In this document: piece by piece, positions 1 through 7,843 of the stretch
Layout of the letters: the number at the start of each line of letters is the position of its first letter
How positions within the stretch are numbered: the stretch's first letter is position 1
Assembly: GCF_025753795.1 (NCBI RefSeq)
Contig: NZ_JAOWPS010000003.1
Location: 496,001-560,000 of the forward strand
DNA: 64,000 bases
Reading direction: 5' to 3'
Source: Mesorhizobium sp. YC-39
GTDB lineage: Bacteria > Pseudomonadota > Alphaproteobacteria > Rhizobiales > Rhizobiaceae
The notes under the pieces: generated by a model
Databases searched by the model: none
What the model saw: the letters and a program-made list of their open reading frames with translations, nothing else
Told to the model about the DNA's origin: nothing
Program-made: the position numbers and the translations under genes

Positions 1-231
1 GAGTGCAACGATGATCTCATCGAGCTTGGCGTGAATGGCGGCAGTGTCCCGGTAGCCCTGTATCAAAACGACGCCGGTGATTATGATTGCTGCTACTGAC
101 AGGCCGTAAGTCACGACATTCGTCAGGCCGAAAGGCACCAAGGCGCTACAGACCACCATCGCTATGACCATTACATAGAAGCCCGGCGGGCGTGACAGAA
201 AATCGGCCGCGACGAAAAGGATCTTGTTCAT
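1..231 (-). CDS. Low-affinity iron permease family protein, 3' end outside window
   Basis: The visible 77 codons begin at an ATG with a GGTGGACTT stretch upstream and read off the left edge, so the C-terminus is missing. Two hydrophobic segments are seen (about residues 17-33 and 37-56), followed by a polar stretch with the pattern AAIHAKLDEII, which is the hallmark end of the small low-affinity Fe/Cu permease-like membrane proteins. By family it would be an inner-membrane protein; transport of iron is inferred by name only and not proven for bacterial members. Its ATG overlaps the TGA of the decayed DUF768 gene upstream (ATGA). Confidence 0.7.
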   Translation of the reverse strand, partial: MNKILFVAADFLSRPPGFYVMVIAMVVCSALVPFGLTNVVTYGLSVAAIIITGVVLIQGYRDTAAIHAKLDEIIVAL

Positions 232-439
232 CCAAGTCCACCATCTTTGTAGTGCATGGCGGCAAGAATGACCTTGAACACGCTGCCAACCTCCGGCGAT
301 TTTTCCTGGGGGCGATCCCGTTCCTTCAGTGGCTTTCGTGGCCAAGCCGCGCGGATCGCTGATGGCTCTAGGGATCGCGGTGATAGCGTCCGGCAATACT
401 CAGTCATCCGTTTGCCGAGGAAATGCCGCGTGTACTCAT
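228..439 (-). pseudogene. DUF768 family gene, multiply frameshifted
   Basis: The start MSTRGI and the end EVGSVFKVILAAMHYKDGG of a DUF768 protein are recognisable by comparison with the intact copy at 41,531-41,752, and the middle (LPDAITAIPRAISD) matches in a third frame. The ATG is followed after 11 codons by a stop. At 212 bases it is slightly shorter than an intact 222-base copy. It overlaps the following permease start. At least three small indels are needed to restore it, so it is very probably dead. Confidence 0.7.
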
Positions 440-554
440 CAAGCTCTCACGACAGAAATAACTAAGCAGCGGCTGCCCAACGCACTAGGCAAACGCTCCT
501 CATGAGCACTCCCTTTTCGGCAGGAGGGGTCGGGACGAATGGCCACATTTTTGT

Positions 555-659
555 TTATACCGACGTAAGCCAGACAGAGAGAACGACGATCGCGACAGAG
601 AGCGGCACGGCTAGAATTAGGCCAGTTTCAACTAAGCGGGTTTCGGTATCGCTGAACAC
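555..659 (-). CDS. 34-residue single-pass membrane protein, GTG start
   Basis: An AGGAG ribosome binding site sits nine bases before a GTG. The product has a short polar head (FSDTETRLVE) and one hydrophobic helix (about residues 13-32) containing LAVPLS. The 33-residue protein at 37,055-37,156 has the same layout, with an E before the helix and the same LAVPLS motif, so the two look like paralogs. Function is unknown; location in the inner membrane is inferred from the helix. A longer in-frame reading up to 965 is possible but has no good start and an unconvincing composition. Confidence 0.5.
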   Translation of the reverse strand: MFSDTETRLVETGLILAVPLSVAIVVLSVWLTSV

Positions 660-1084
660 TTGGCGATCTCCTATGCATGATGCATTGAAGGTAAAATCTC
701 CGAACACCGATCCGGTTCCACTTTCGCTATAGAAAGCGAAGCTCCCCTTTAGCTTTCGCGGCCCTTTGAGAGGGCTTGGAATGGCGTTGGACCCTGGGAA
801 CGTGCGACTCTCAATACACTTCAACAATCTTTCGCCTCGGTCTTCCAGAACACGACCGGCGGCTCGCCGGTCCTGGTTCGGCGCCTTCGATGCATTGAGT
901 GAGCGGTTGTTCTCGCAGACGTGCCTATTTTCGCTTCGCGAACTTGGCGCTCGGCCCAACCGCAATTCGATACGCCCGATCAGCGGCCGGCGACCACCAC
1001 CGCGAACGCGGGCCGACTAAGATGGCGTACACCTTCCGATCCTTGCCAACCCGCAATGCCTAACGCAAACCTAACCGGTGTGCG
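660..1084. other. No supported gene
   Basis: Open frames exist on both strands here, but none has a convincing ribosome binding site or recognisable family. No EcfG-type promoter or clear terminator was found. Confidence 0.5.
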
Positions 1085-1966
1085 CTACGTCGTTTTGGAC
1101 GCCTCATCCGACCCGAGCACGCGCTCTCGAATGGCCTCTTCGGTCTTGTGTGCAGTCGATCTGACGACGTTGCCAACACGCCCCGCCAATGTCTCCGCGT
1201 CACCGCTCGAACTTTGGCGGTCAGCCTCGTCCTTGACCGTTTCATATGCCTCGGCCGCGACTTCCTTGACCTGCTCCAGACCTTTGTCGAAAACATTCTG
1301 AGCAGACTCGCGCAGCTTGTCGCGGTATTCGCCGAGTTGCTCGTCCTCCATGGCGGTGTGGGGGAGCATCACCCCAATCGCGGTGCCGATTGCAAGGCCG
1401 AGGGCTGCGATAGCTAGAGGCTCGCGCTGGAACACCTCCTGTACTGTATGCCGCGCGCTAGCAGACATATCTCCTGCACTCGAGGCAAACTGCGCTGCAG
1501 TCTGCTTCAGTCTCTCGCCCGCGTCTGTTGTCGCGTTGACTGCTACCCCGGCTGCATCGCTTACCACTGATGCAGCTAGCTTACTGGCGTCAGAAACCCT
1601 TACTCCGATTCCGGAAACTTCATTGCCGAAGTCATCATCATCACGGTCCCCATCCTGGGATACGTCGTTAGCGTTTCTACCGGCCCGATATGCACCGGTG
1701 GCAGCGCTTCCATGCGACGCGCCACTTCCAAGCATCAACCAAGCCAGCCCTGCGCCAACGAGCGTGAGTGGCAACGGGTTGTCCCTGACCTGTGCCCTAA
1801 GATTACCGAGCATTGCGGATCCGTCACCGCCAGTGAATATTCCGGCAAATTCATCGATCAATTGGCCCGGGCTCATTTTGTTGCGGATCGAATCCGCAGT
1901 GTCAGACACTTTCGCTCGAGCAATGTCGGCCTCCCGCTCAAGCTCGGCTGCAGATTTGTCGCTCAT
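1085..1966 (-). CDS. DUF3618-type membrane stress protein
   Basis: The 293-residue product starts with the DUF3618 pattern (AELEREADIARAKVSDT, the first helix, followed by SPGQLIDE), then a hydrophobic stretch near residues 66-84. A long middle region is rich in A, S and T and predicted helical, a glycine-alanine hydrophobic segment (IAALGLAIGTAIGVMLP) lies near residue 190, and the tail is charged and amphipathic. Such proteins are membrane-anchored and LEA-like; their role is not established. It is the last gene of a four-gene operon: its ATG overlaps the TGA of the holin-like gene, with AAGGAAC as ribosome binding site. Expression in starvation or stress is inferred from the promoter at 3,061-3,085. 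Confidence 0.8.
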   Translation of the reverse strand: MSDKSAAELEREADIARAKVSDTADSIRNKMSPGQLIDEFAGIFTGGDGSAMLGNLRAQVRDNPLPLTLVGAGLAWLMLGSGASHGSAATGAYRAGRNANDVSQDGDRDDDDFGNEVSGIGVRVSDASKLAASVVSDAAGVAVNATTDAGERLKQTAAQFASSAGDMSASARHTVQEVFQREPLAIAALGLAIGTAIGVMLPHTAMEDEQLGEYRDKLRESAQNVFDKGLEQVKEVAAEAYETVKDEADRQSSSGDAETLAGRVGNVVRSTAHKTEEAIRERVLGSDEASKTT

Positions 1967-2358
1967 CTTATTTGTTCCTTGATCACGCGCACGTCGCGCT
2001 TAAGTTGGTCTTGTGTGCGATCGGGTGTCAGCTCGGACGGGGCCATGCTGGCAATTCCGGAGCGCATGAGAATAGCTCCGAGTGCCGCGACAACTATGCC
2101 GACCAATAGCGAGGACCATCCGGCCCCCAACCCGACATTCGCCAAGGCGATCACGAGCGCTTGCAAAAGCACGACCAAAGCGGCCAGAAGACATATTGCG
2201 CCTCCGACAATCTCGACTGCACCCGCGCCTGCCTTACTCAGTTTTTCCGACATTTCCGCCCGCAGCAGATTGCCTTCGGTCTGAAGCAAAGTCGTAACCT
2301 GCTGTGCCAGATCGCTTACAAGCGTGGCGAGGCTGCGGTTGTCCTGGTTGTCAGTCAT
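1963..2358 (-). CDS. Phage-holin-like (DUF1469) membrane protein
   Basis: The 131-residue protein has an amphipathic N-terminal helix (about 1-45) and two closely spaced hydrophobic segments (about 47-72 and 77-102), the layout of the Actinobacterial-type holin/DUF1469 family. These are normally chromosomal and not part of a prophage; in Rhizobiales they commonly sit beside DUF3618 proteins, as here. Both ends overlap the neighbouring genes by ATGA, which implies translational coupling. Function in membrane stress is inferred from context. Confidence 0.85.
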   Translation of the reverse strand: MTDNQDNRSLATLVSDLAQQVTTLLQTEGNLLRAEMSEKLSKAGAGAVEIVGGAICLLAALVVLLQALVIALANVGLGAGWSSLLVGIVVAALGAILMRSGIASMAPSELTPDRTQDQLKRDVRVIKEQIR

Positions 2359-2951
2359 GGGTTTGCTCCAGGGTTTGCGTTACTCCAGTCATCGGCAGGC
2401 TCGCCGGCCTGCTGCACAGTTTTGTTTTCATTTGGCGAAGCCCAATCGGTTTGCGATTGGCGTTTTGCTTCGGCCGACGCAGACTGGGGCGAACTCTTGA
2501 TAAATCGCCCGAGCGCCAAGCCTGCCAACACTGAACCGGCGATCAACGCCCCTGGGTTGTCCCTGCCGAATGATTGGATCTCACCAAGAACTTCTTCGAA
2601 TGGTTTGTCTTTCACGGAAGAAGAAAGTCGCTCGAGGCCGCCTGCGGCATCAAGGACGAACTTCGAAGCGGTGCGTTGGTCGCTGTTGGCCAAATGCTCG
2701 CTTGCCGCTCGCAACGCTCCGCCAAAGGCGCTCAGGTTGGCGCTGACATCACGCTGTGTCCCTTCAGCCTTGTTGAATAGCGCTTGCTTAACTTCCGAAG
2801 CGTAGTCACCGGCTTTCCTCGTGAGTTCGTCGCGAGCGTCATGCAGCGTCTCTGTCGCAGTCTGCTTTTCCTGCTGAAAGCGATCGGACAACTCGTTCTT
2901 TGCTGTTTCGAAATCGGCCTGCTTAGGGCCCTGATCGTCTTTGCGTGGCAT
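2355..2951 (-). CDS. Nutrient deprivation-induced protein homolog
   Basis: The 198-residue product has a highly charged helical N-terminal half (KQTATETLHDARDELTRKAG), an amphipathic centre and one hydrophobic segment near residue 137 (GALIAGSVLAGLALG), then a polar, disordered tail. It matches the rhizobial nutrient-deprivation-induced protein type. The start chosen is the ATG preceded by AGGAGAT; an in-frame extension to 3,056 would run through the small gene at 2,960-3,034 and lacks its own site. The stop overlaps the start of the holin-like gene. Confidence 0.75.
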   Translation of the reverse strand: MPRKDDQGPKQADFETAKNELSDRFQQEKQTATETLHDARDELTRKAGDYASEVKQALFNKAEGTQRDVSANLSAFGGALRAASEHLANSDQRTASKFVLDAAGGLERLSSSVKDKPFEEVLGEIQSFGRDNPGALIAGSVLAGLALGRFIKSSPQSASAEAKRQSQTDWASPNENKTVQQAGEPADDWSNANPGANP

Positions 2952-2959
2952 GGTATCTC

Positions 2960-3034
2960 CTAATGGAATCCGAGGAAGGAGAGGATCGCAAGCACAACGA
3001 CGACAAGGCCGATGAGATAAATAACGCTGTTCAT
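2960..3034 (-). CDS. 24-residue hydrophobic protein heading the stress operon
   Basis: An unusually strong GGAGGAG site lies 7 bases before the ATG. The 24-residue product begins MNSVIYLIG and is a single helix of V, I and L ending in LSFLGFH. Short proteins of this MNSxxYxxG...VLAILSF type recur in rhizobia. Its stop codon TAG runs into the ribosome binding site of the next gene. It is the first gene after the EcfG-type promoter at 3,061-3,085. Membrane location is inferred. Confidence 0.65.
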   Translation of the reverse strand: MNSVIYLIGLVVVVLAILSFLGFH

Positions 3035-3060
3035 GATGCAATCTCCTCCACTCCAAAACG

Positions 3061-3085
3061 AACTAGCCCGAGACCCTCAGGTTCC
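3061..3085 (-). promoter_or_regulatory. EcfG-type promoter for the four-gene stress operon
   Basis: On the minus strand GGAAC and GTT are separated by 17 bases. The GTT lies 27 bases before the ATG at 3,034, leaving room for a short leader with the ribosome binding site. Confidence 0.75.
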
Positions 3086-3540
3086 TCGGCGACAAAAATT
3101 TTTCTTGGTGAGAGCCAGCCCACCTCCCAACTTCCCTTTCCGCTTTCCTGCTGCAGCAGGTCTGGGTTCTCAAACCACCTCCAATCGCGATCGCATCGGC
3201 ACTCCCGCGATGACGCCGAAGTGGCACCGAGACCGATTGGGTACCAGAGGGTGAAGAGGCCAACAGTGGCTCCCGGGAACGGGTCTAAACCACCTAGGCT
3301 TAGCCCAGGACCGGCAAGCGCAACGACAAGTGAAAAGCTGCAACAAGCAACACCCCAACGACAACCGAAGGCCAACGATCAAGCGAAAGTATTAGACAGC
3401 ACTACTAGTTATTGTCCGACACGGTAGGTTCGCTTTATCCGCGCCATCGTTGCTTGGCCGCAAAGCCAGCACGAGAGTTCATCAGGAAGGAACTCTAGGC
3501 GCGATGTGATGCCGGTGTTGCAATGTCTACGAAGCTGCCA
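3086..3540. other. No supported gene
   Basis: On the minus strand around 3,290-3,375 short hydrophobic readings appear in two frames (for example VVVGVLLVAAFHLSL), which could be the remains of a small membrane protein, but no intact frame with a start is present. Nothing else was recognised. Confidence 0.4.
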
Positions 3541-3779
3541 TCAGGCTCGGCAATCCAAATGGTCCGCTAATATCCTGCGTGTGGTTCTCTTAAGGAACAA
3601 GTAATGTATTATGCGCCTCATGCCTTTAGAGCGGAGATTATGGCCCCTCTCCAAGTCATCCTCCAGAAACGGCTTGGGGAGACGAGCAATGTCCGCCGGG
3701 ACGCCGTCGGGAAGCTCGCAGTTTCGGGAATATTGTTTTCAATCCACTTGTGCAGGAAATCGATGCCGCGCTTGCTCAT
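3541..3779 (-). pseudogene. DUF768 family gene with a single frameshift
   Basis: The N-terminus MSKRGIDFLHKWIENNIPE is a clear DUF768 start. After ETA the frame is lost, but the next frame continues with ELPDGVPADIARLPKPFLED and stays open to a TGA at 3,541. The total of 239 bases is one short of 80 codons, so one missing base explains the break. In the present frame the product would end with an unrelated tail. Either a recent mutation or a sequencing error. Confidence 0.6.
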
Positions 3780-4005
3780 CGCCCTCAAGCCGGCTAACGG
3801 CATTAAGTTCCGATCGCAGCGCTTGATATCAAATGAGGGCGCGCAGTCTCTAAAAGGCTCTATTGTCTAGCCAGGTCGCCGCCCATCCGGCAAAGGCGCT
3901 TGGATGTAGGTGCTTTCGCCCGCAAGAAGAAAGCGAATGCCTCATCAGGAGATTTCGGCTTCGTTGAGATCGCGGAAAAGCCCGGAACAGGAAATAGGAT
4001 CAACA

Positions 4006-4212
4006 ATGGGAAAAGCCCAAGCCAGTGCAGACCCTGAAGCTCACGATCATCCCTATGATGCTGATGTCTTCGCCGAAAAGTATGGGCTGACGCAGAAGGC
4101 GGCAGAGGTGATACTTTTTTCGAATGGCCCTTCAAAGATCGCTTGTGACGCAGCTGCCCGTGCATTCCGGGCTGCGGTAGCGATGAGAAGCAATCGTCAG
4201 CGCGATCATTAG
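4006..4212 (+). CDS. DUF3606-like small protein
   Basis: The 68-residue soluble protein has the core HPYDADVFAEKYGLTQKAAEV followed by FSNGPSKIACDAAARAF. It is a paralog of the protein at 6,007-6,213, and the layout (Y-D-x-x-x-F-A-x-K-x-G-L/I...L/V-I...NG/YG...AAA) resembles DUF3606 at 39,786-39,974. The ATG at 4,006 was chosen because the similarity to the paralog begins there; the in-frame upstream part is not conserved. Function unknown, possibly nucleic-acid binding by its helix-turn-helix-like core. Confidence 0.65.
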   Translation: MGKAQASADPEAHDHPYDADVFAEKYGLTQKAAEVILFSNGPSKIACDAAARAFRAAVAMRSNRQRDH

Positions 4213-4379
4213 TTTTCGTCGCTAAAATCCCGCGGCGAGACAACGTCTTCCTCACCTCGCATGTGGCCGAGTTTCCGCGCAGCTAGAAGGTTTCGCAGAT
4301 GAAAGGTCCCGCTGACATAATTTCTTGGGAACAAGTGTCGGCATCAAAGCTTCCTGACTGATGATCAGGAGAAGCGGTG

Positions 4380-4565
4380 ATGGGCGACAAAGACGATGCG
4401 GGACGCTCTCGGCCGCAGGATCTCCAAGCGCAAGCGCTTGCACGAGAAACCGGTATAACCTTTGAACAGGCACTGGAGCTTATACAGCTAATCGGGCCTG
4501 AACGATCATCATTGCTGCGAGAAGCGAGAATCCTAAAGAACCGGGAACCGGGATGCGAACCATGA
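4380..4565 (+). CDS. DUF3606-related small protein
   Basis: The product has 61 residues with AQALARETGITFEQALELIQ and GPERSSLLREARILK, again the G-I-T...A-x-E-L-I...L-x-R-E-A-R pattern of DUF3606-type proteins. AGGAGA precedes the tandem GTG-ATG start; ATG is preferred. A near-miss of the EcfG site (GGAAC-N17-CTT) lies just upstream at 4,328-4,352, too weak to call. Function unknown. Confidence 0.55.
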   Translation: MGDKDDAGRSRPQDLQAQALARETGITFEQALELIQLIGPERSSLLREARILKNREPGCEP

Positions 4566-4725
4566 CAGAGTTAGCAGCTCTTGGTACCCGGGCGGTACCT
4601 GATTAGTGGCGTCGTGCAAAGTGGTGGAGCACTTCCTTCCTCAAGGCGCCCAAGCAATTGGCCTTTCCCGTCCCGGGATTGGCACTAAACTTGGGATCAC
4701 GAGCTGGTCCTGATCTGCGATCTGT

Positions 4726-4962
4726 TCAACGGTGCCATTTGCCGTCAAGAAGCAGGGTGGCCTGAAAAACAGGAGCGGGCTCACCGTCACGCACGGAGAT
4801 GATGATTTTCATCATTCGAGGCAATGCCTCCCTGGCAATTTCTAGCGCCAACTCCAGCGCCAAATCCGGCACGAGAGTGCGCGCGAGAAGTTCGGTCCCA
4901 ACCAAATCGGGTTCGTCAATCTCGTCTCTTTGAACGTCGAAGTAGAATCTGGCCACCGCCAT
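4726..4962 (-). CDS. DUF6894 family protein
   Basis: A 78-residue protein with the typical DUF6894 beginning (ARFYFDVQRD) and end (SVRDGEPAPVFQATLLLDG). Members are small cytosolic alpha-beta proteins of unknown role, common in Rhizobiales. It is divergent from the Crp/Fnr regulator at 5,186 and shares a 223-base intergenic region with it. A second, frameshifted member is at 15,166-15,622. Confidence 0.75.
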   Translation of the reverse strand: MAVARFYFDVQRDEIDEPDLVGTELLARTLVPDLALELALEIAREALPRMMKIIISVRDGEPAPVFQATLLLDGKWHR

Positions 4963-5185
4963 CGTCCTCGGTTTGCGAAGAAACCGATTGACCGGCCGAT
5001 CCCGCGCAGGGTTCTGGCTTCCGCCGCAGCAACAGACAAAGGGAAGTCAATCCTTACAATTCGCGACGAACCATACTCAACATAGGGCAGCAGGAGATTC
5101 GTTGCTAGGGCTGCGCTAACCTATGTTAAGGTGAAAGCCGGATTTGGCCTTAAATCTCAGGTGACGCGTCACGACAGGTTTGCAT

Positions 5186-5917
5186 ATGGCCCCCAACTTT
5201 CTCAGCCGGAAACTTCGCAATTTCATGCATCTCGATAAGATCGATCTTGCGCTCCTGGACTCCGTCATTAGCAAGACGCGCACTGTCGCTGCACATGTCG
5301 ATTTGATATCCGAAGGCGAGAAACCAAGCGACGTCCATTTAGTCCTTCAGGGCTTTGCCTGCCGCTACAAAATTCTCCAAGATGGGCGGCGCCAGATAAT
5401 GGCCTACCTCGTCCCCGGTGACATCTGCGATCTACACGTCTTCCTACTTGATCATATGGACCATTCGCTTGGGACATTATCAACATGTGAGATCGTTGAT
5501 CTTCCGCGTACGGTCGTCTTGGAACTGCTCGATCGCCCCAACATCGCCAGAGGCCTGCTCCTAAGCACGATGGTTGATGAGGGCACGCTGCGGGAGTGGC
5601 TGGTCAACATCGGGCAGAGGGAAGCTGAGCCGAGGGTAGCTCATTTGCTCTGTGAGCTTTTGGCAAGACTGCGATCGGTGGGGCTGGTGAGCGATCAGAA
5701 ATATACGCTGCCTCTTACGCAGGTGGAATTGGCTGACACCATGGGCATGACCCCAGTCCACATGAATCGAGTGCTGCAGTCGTTGCGGCGCAAGGCGCTC
5801 ATCAGCCTCGAAAGCAATCAGCTCACAGTTCTGAATTCGAAGAGGCTGGAAAGCGAAGCGGGCTGGAATCCCAACTACCTTCACCTTCGAAAGGTTGCGG
5901 CAGCCGCTGCGGAGTGA
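5186..5917 (+). CDS. Crp/Fnr family transcriptional regulator
   Basis: The 243-residue protein has an N-terminal cyclic-nucleotide-binding-type beta-roll (about residues 15-125; LISEGEKPSDVHLVLQG, then VPGDICDLHVFLL) and a C-terminal winged helix (about 150-225; LTQVELADTMGMTPVHMNRVL is the helix-turn-helix). No cysteines for an iron-sulfur cluster line up at the N-terminus, so it is not an oxygen sensor of the Fnr kind. The ligand is unknown. ATG 5,186 was preferred to an upstream TTG. A second copy of the same subfamily lies at 13,947. The upstream palindrome TAAC-N4-GTTA at 5,118-5,129 could be an operator. Confidence 0.85.
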   Translation: MAPNFLSRKLRNFMHLDKIDLALLDSVISKTRTVAAHVDLISEGEKPSDVHLVLQGFACRYKILQDGRRQIMAYLVPGDICDLHVFLLDHMDHSLGTLSTCEIVDLPRTVVLELLDRPNIARGLLLSTMVDEGTLREWLVNIGQREAEPRVAHLLCELLARLRSVGLVSDQKYTLPLTQVELADTMGMTPVHMNRVLQSLRRKALISLESNQLTVLNSKRLESEAGWNPNYLHLRKVAAAAAE

Positions 5918-6006
5918 ACGGCACCTCCTTGTTTGCGTATCATTTTAGGTTTGCTGTATTCACATATGTTGTGGCCCTCGTTTCGCCAGAGGGCTTAGAT
6001 CGAGCG

Positions 6007-6213
6007 ATGGGAAGAGCGAACCGAACCCGGAACCTGATTTCCGAAGCCCATCCGTACGATGCCAGCTACTTTGCCAGAAAGTGGGGGCTTTCGCCTAAGG
6101 CGGCCGAGGTGCTTCTCTTTGCGAATGGACCTTCTCGAAGACGGTGTGACGCTGCTGCGCGGGCGTTTGTGGAGGCGGTAGCCTTTCGGAATAAAGTGAT
6201 GGCAGCGGATTAA
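6007..6213 (+). CDS. DUF3606-like small protein, paralog of 4,006-4,212
   Basis: The 68 residues share HPYDASYFARKWGLSPKAAEV, then FANGPSRRRCDAAARAF with the protein at 4,006. The frame is open upstream to a GTG that overlaps the stop of the Crp/Fnr gene, but the conserved part starts only after the internal ATG. It may be expressed from the regulator's transcript. Function unknown. Confidence 0.65.
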   Translation: MGRANRTRNLISEAHPYDASYFARKWGLSPKAAEVLLFANGPSRRRCDAAARAFVEAVAFRNKVMAAD

Positions 6214-6393
6214 GAACTAGCTTTCAGCCGGAAATTTCCCTGAGGTTTGATGTTCAACGCCAACCGCCGCTCACGCAGCTGAGCAGTCTTCTCCTGTCGT
6301 GCTTTCCGCTCAGCCTCTACGGCGAGCCGAAACTCACGGTCAGCCCGTTCAAGTTTTTCTTATCGACCCGTCGTTGAGCCAATCTGCTAAACC
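6210..6393 (-). pseudogene. Small charged coiled-coil gene, start lost or frameshifted
   Basis: A well-formed reading of about 49 residues (KLERADREFRLAVEAERKAR, then QEKTAQLRERRLALN) ends at 6,210, overlapping the convergent stop at 6,213. It has no start codon: TAA lies just upstream, while the neighbouring frame reads WFSRLAQRRVDKK up to an A-run (AAGAAAAAC). One missing A in that run would join the two parts into one protein of about 65 residues. Family not recognised. Confidence 0.4.
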
Positions 6394-6611
6394 ATGCACA
6401 TAAGATTTTCGCGTCGCCGGACGCGCGCTTGTGCGAGCAGCCGGGCTTCGTCGCGCACCCCGGCCTGGAACATTTCAATCAATGATGCTCCGATCAGTTC
6501 AGCCTCTTCCGAACCCCTTTGAAGACCCACGTCTGCACAAAGCTGATCAAATACCCGTTGCAAAAGCTGAATCTCTTCAGGTTGAATTCCGCAATGGCAG
6601 TTTCGAAACAT
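6387..6611 (-). CDS. Small conserved rhizobial protein
   Basis: 74 residues with the core PEEIQLLQRVFDQLCADVGL, then AELIGASLIEMFQAGVRDEARL. The protein at 42,310-42,519 has the same pattern (E-x-x-L-L-x-R-V-F-D-x-L...A-x-x-I-I-x-x-F-x-A-G-x-x-D-E-x-x-L), so they are paralogs. Both copies lie beside a DUF982 gene and an EcfG-driven small RNA, which suggests a duplicated module. Function unknown. Confidence 0.7.
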   Translation of the reverse strand: MFRNCHCGIQPEEIQLLQRVFDQLCADVGLQRGSEEAELIGASLIEMFQAGVRDEARLLAQARVRRRENLMCMV

Positions 6612-6858
6612 CTCTGCGACCCCTTTGGAGCGGCGAGAGCGTCTATGCTCCCAGCATCGGTGGCCGTTTCGTCCCGCTGCTGGCTGGAATTAAGCGACCG
6701 CGTGATGAAGTTGGTCAATAACATATGTGAAGGGGCGGCAGCTAACGGCGATGCCATAGTAAGGGCTGGAAATGATTCTACTGAGCGCGGGAGACGGCGC
6801 GCAGTGACTCAAGGGAATCCTCGACAGGCCATCTTGCCGCGTGCGCTCACTCCGTAAC

Positions 6859-7194
6859 CTAAGGCGCGGCCGGCTGCGCCGGCTGTAGGCCCTGTTGGTC
6901 TCCGCCTGTGCTCGATTGTGGAGTCGGACTCCTATCGACCTTGGGGTTCTGATCGACCGGCTCGACATTCATAGTGTCTGTCTTCGATTTTACAAGATCG
7001 CCCGACGGAGAGGCTGGGCCGGTAGACGCCGGCCCCCCGCCTTGTTCCGTAGATGGTGTCTTTGCCTGCTCCCCGTAGAGCTCAGCGATGCCCCAAGCGG
7101 CTGCCGTCAGGAGCAGTGCCGATATCAGGATTGTGAAACCGTGGCGGCCCCATCCACCTTGGCGAGCTTCAATTTCGGGGATGTTTTTCGGCAT
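6859..7194 (-). CDS. Small single-pass membrane protein with Pro/Ser/Thr-rich tail
   Basis: 111 residues: a short cytosolic head, a hydrophobic segment near residues 20-40 (FTILISALLLTAAAWGIAEL), then a long periplasmic low-complexity tail rich in P, S, T, G and Q. A GGAG site lies 8 bases before the ATG, and the EcfG-type promoter at 7,286-7,310 lies upstream. No family recognised; expression in general stress is inferred. Confidence 0.65.
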   Translation of the reverse strand: MPKNIPEIEARQGGWGRHGFTILISALLLTAAAWGIAELYGEQAKTPSTEQGGGPASTGPASPSGDLVKSKTDTMNVEPVDQNPKVDRSPTPQSSTGGDQQGLQPAQPAAP

Positions 7195-7285
7195 GTCCAA
7201 ACTCCGGTGAGATGGCCCGCGCCGACTCGGCAAGATGGGCGATGGATCCAAGCGTACACCTTCCGGCGCGCGCCCTCGCTGCCCC

Positions 7286-7310
7286 AACCCGCCATTGCTA
7301 TCCAGGTTCC
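7286..7310 (-). promoter_or_regulatory. EcfG-type promoter for the gene at 6,859-7,194
   Basis: GGAAC, 17 bases, GTT on the minus strand; the GTT is 92 bases before the start codon at 7,194. It lies downstream of the terminator of the predicted small RNA, so the two transcripts are separate. Confidence 0.7.
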
Positions 7311-7320
7311 CAGTCCAACA

Positions 7321-7396
7321 AAAAAAAGCCCGCCATTGCTGTGAAATGGCGGGCTTTGCCGATCGGGGGAGGGTTGGAGAAATGCCAATTGGGTGC
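7321..7396 (-). ncRNA. Predicted EcfG-driven small RNA A
   Basis: The EcfG-type promoter at 7,402-7,426 would start transcription near 7,396. About 40 bases later comes a 13-bp perfect stem (7,325-7,337 with 7,345-7,357, GCCCGCC core) followed on the minus strand by seven Ts, an excellent intrinsic terminator. There is no ORF between. The unpaired 5' part contains a C-rich CCCUCCCCC stretch that could pair with Shine-Dalgarno sequences. Copies with the same architecture are predicted at 42,145 and 42,581. Not verified by expression data. Confidence 0.6.
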
Positions 7397-7401
7397 TTGG
7401 C

Positions 7402-7426
7402 AACTCGTCCCGCCAAGAGAGGTTCC
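7402..7426 (-). promoter_or_regulatory. EcfG-type promoter for small RNA A
   Basis: GGAAC-N17-GTT on the minus strand. The surrounding sequence (GAGGTTCC and the following GCTCGCAACC) is conserved at 42,680, where the promoter of small RNA B lies. Confidence 0.7.
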
Positions 7427-7485
7427 TGCTCGCAACCAAAATGCTCCTGCACCGTTATGCCGCTCAAAAAATTGGAGATGCGGGC

Positions 7486-7788
7486 ATGGGCAAATTTCTT
7501 CCGCTAACGGTTAAGTTTCTCGATGGCCAATCAATGGTGGTCTCTTCGCTATACGAAGCCGAGATCGCCCTGCAAGCACAGTGGCCCAACAAGCAAGCTG
7601 CTGTTTTCAAGGACGCTGGTCGGCTGATTGCCGGAGCCAAAGACGGGACGTGCAATCCGGCGGTTGCATTTGCGGCGTTTAAAGCCGCTGCCGCAGCACA
7701 ACGAGTGCTTCAGCCTACGAAGCAGAGTGCAGCCCTTGGGATGCTGGACGATGTGGCTAAAGGTTTCACAAAGTCAGATTCTTCCTGA
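7486..7788 (+). CDS. DUF982 domain protein
   Basis: 100 residues forming one DUF982 domain: VKFLDGQSMVVSSLYEAEIA at the start, WPNKQ in the middle and AVAFAAFKAAAAAQRVL as the final helix. DUF982 proteins are small, almost restricted to Rhizobiales, and of unknown function. GGAG precedes the ATG at 7,486; an in-frame ATG at 7,441 also exists in a leader whose DNA is conserved in the second copy, but there the frame is not kept, so the later start is preferred. A frameshifted second copy is at 42,744-43,052. Confidence 0.8.
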   Translation: MGKFLPLTVKFLDGQSMVVSSLYEAEIALQAQWPNKQAAVFKDAGRLIAGAKDGTCNPAVAFAAFKAAAAAQRVLQPTKQSAALGMLDDVAKGFTKSDSS

Positions 7789-7843
7789 GGCCCCAGCGGC
7801 AGTCTCGCGGCTCAGCAACACATGGCGCGCCGCCAATGACGAC

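Noticed and set aside
1963..2358. Prophage lysis gene
   Set aside because: Although holin-like by family, it sits in a stress operon with DUF3618 and nutrient-deprivation proteins and no phage genes are near.
7321..7357. Terminator of the plus-strand DUF982 leader
   Set aside because: The T-run follows the stem only on the minus strand, and the stem lies before, not after, the DUF982 gene; it fits the end of small RNA A.
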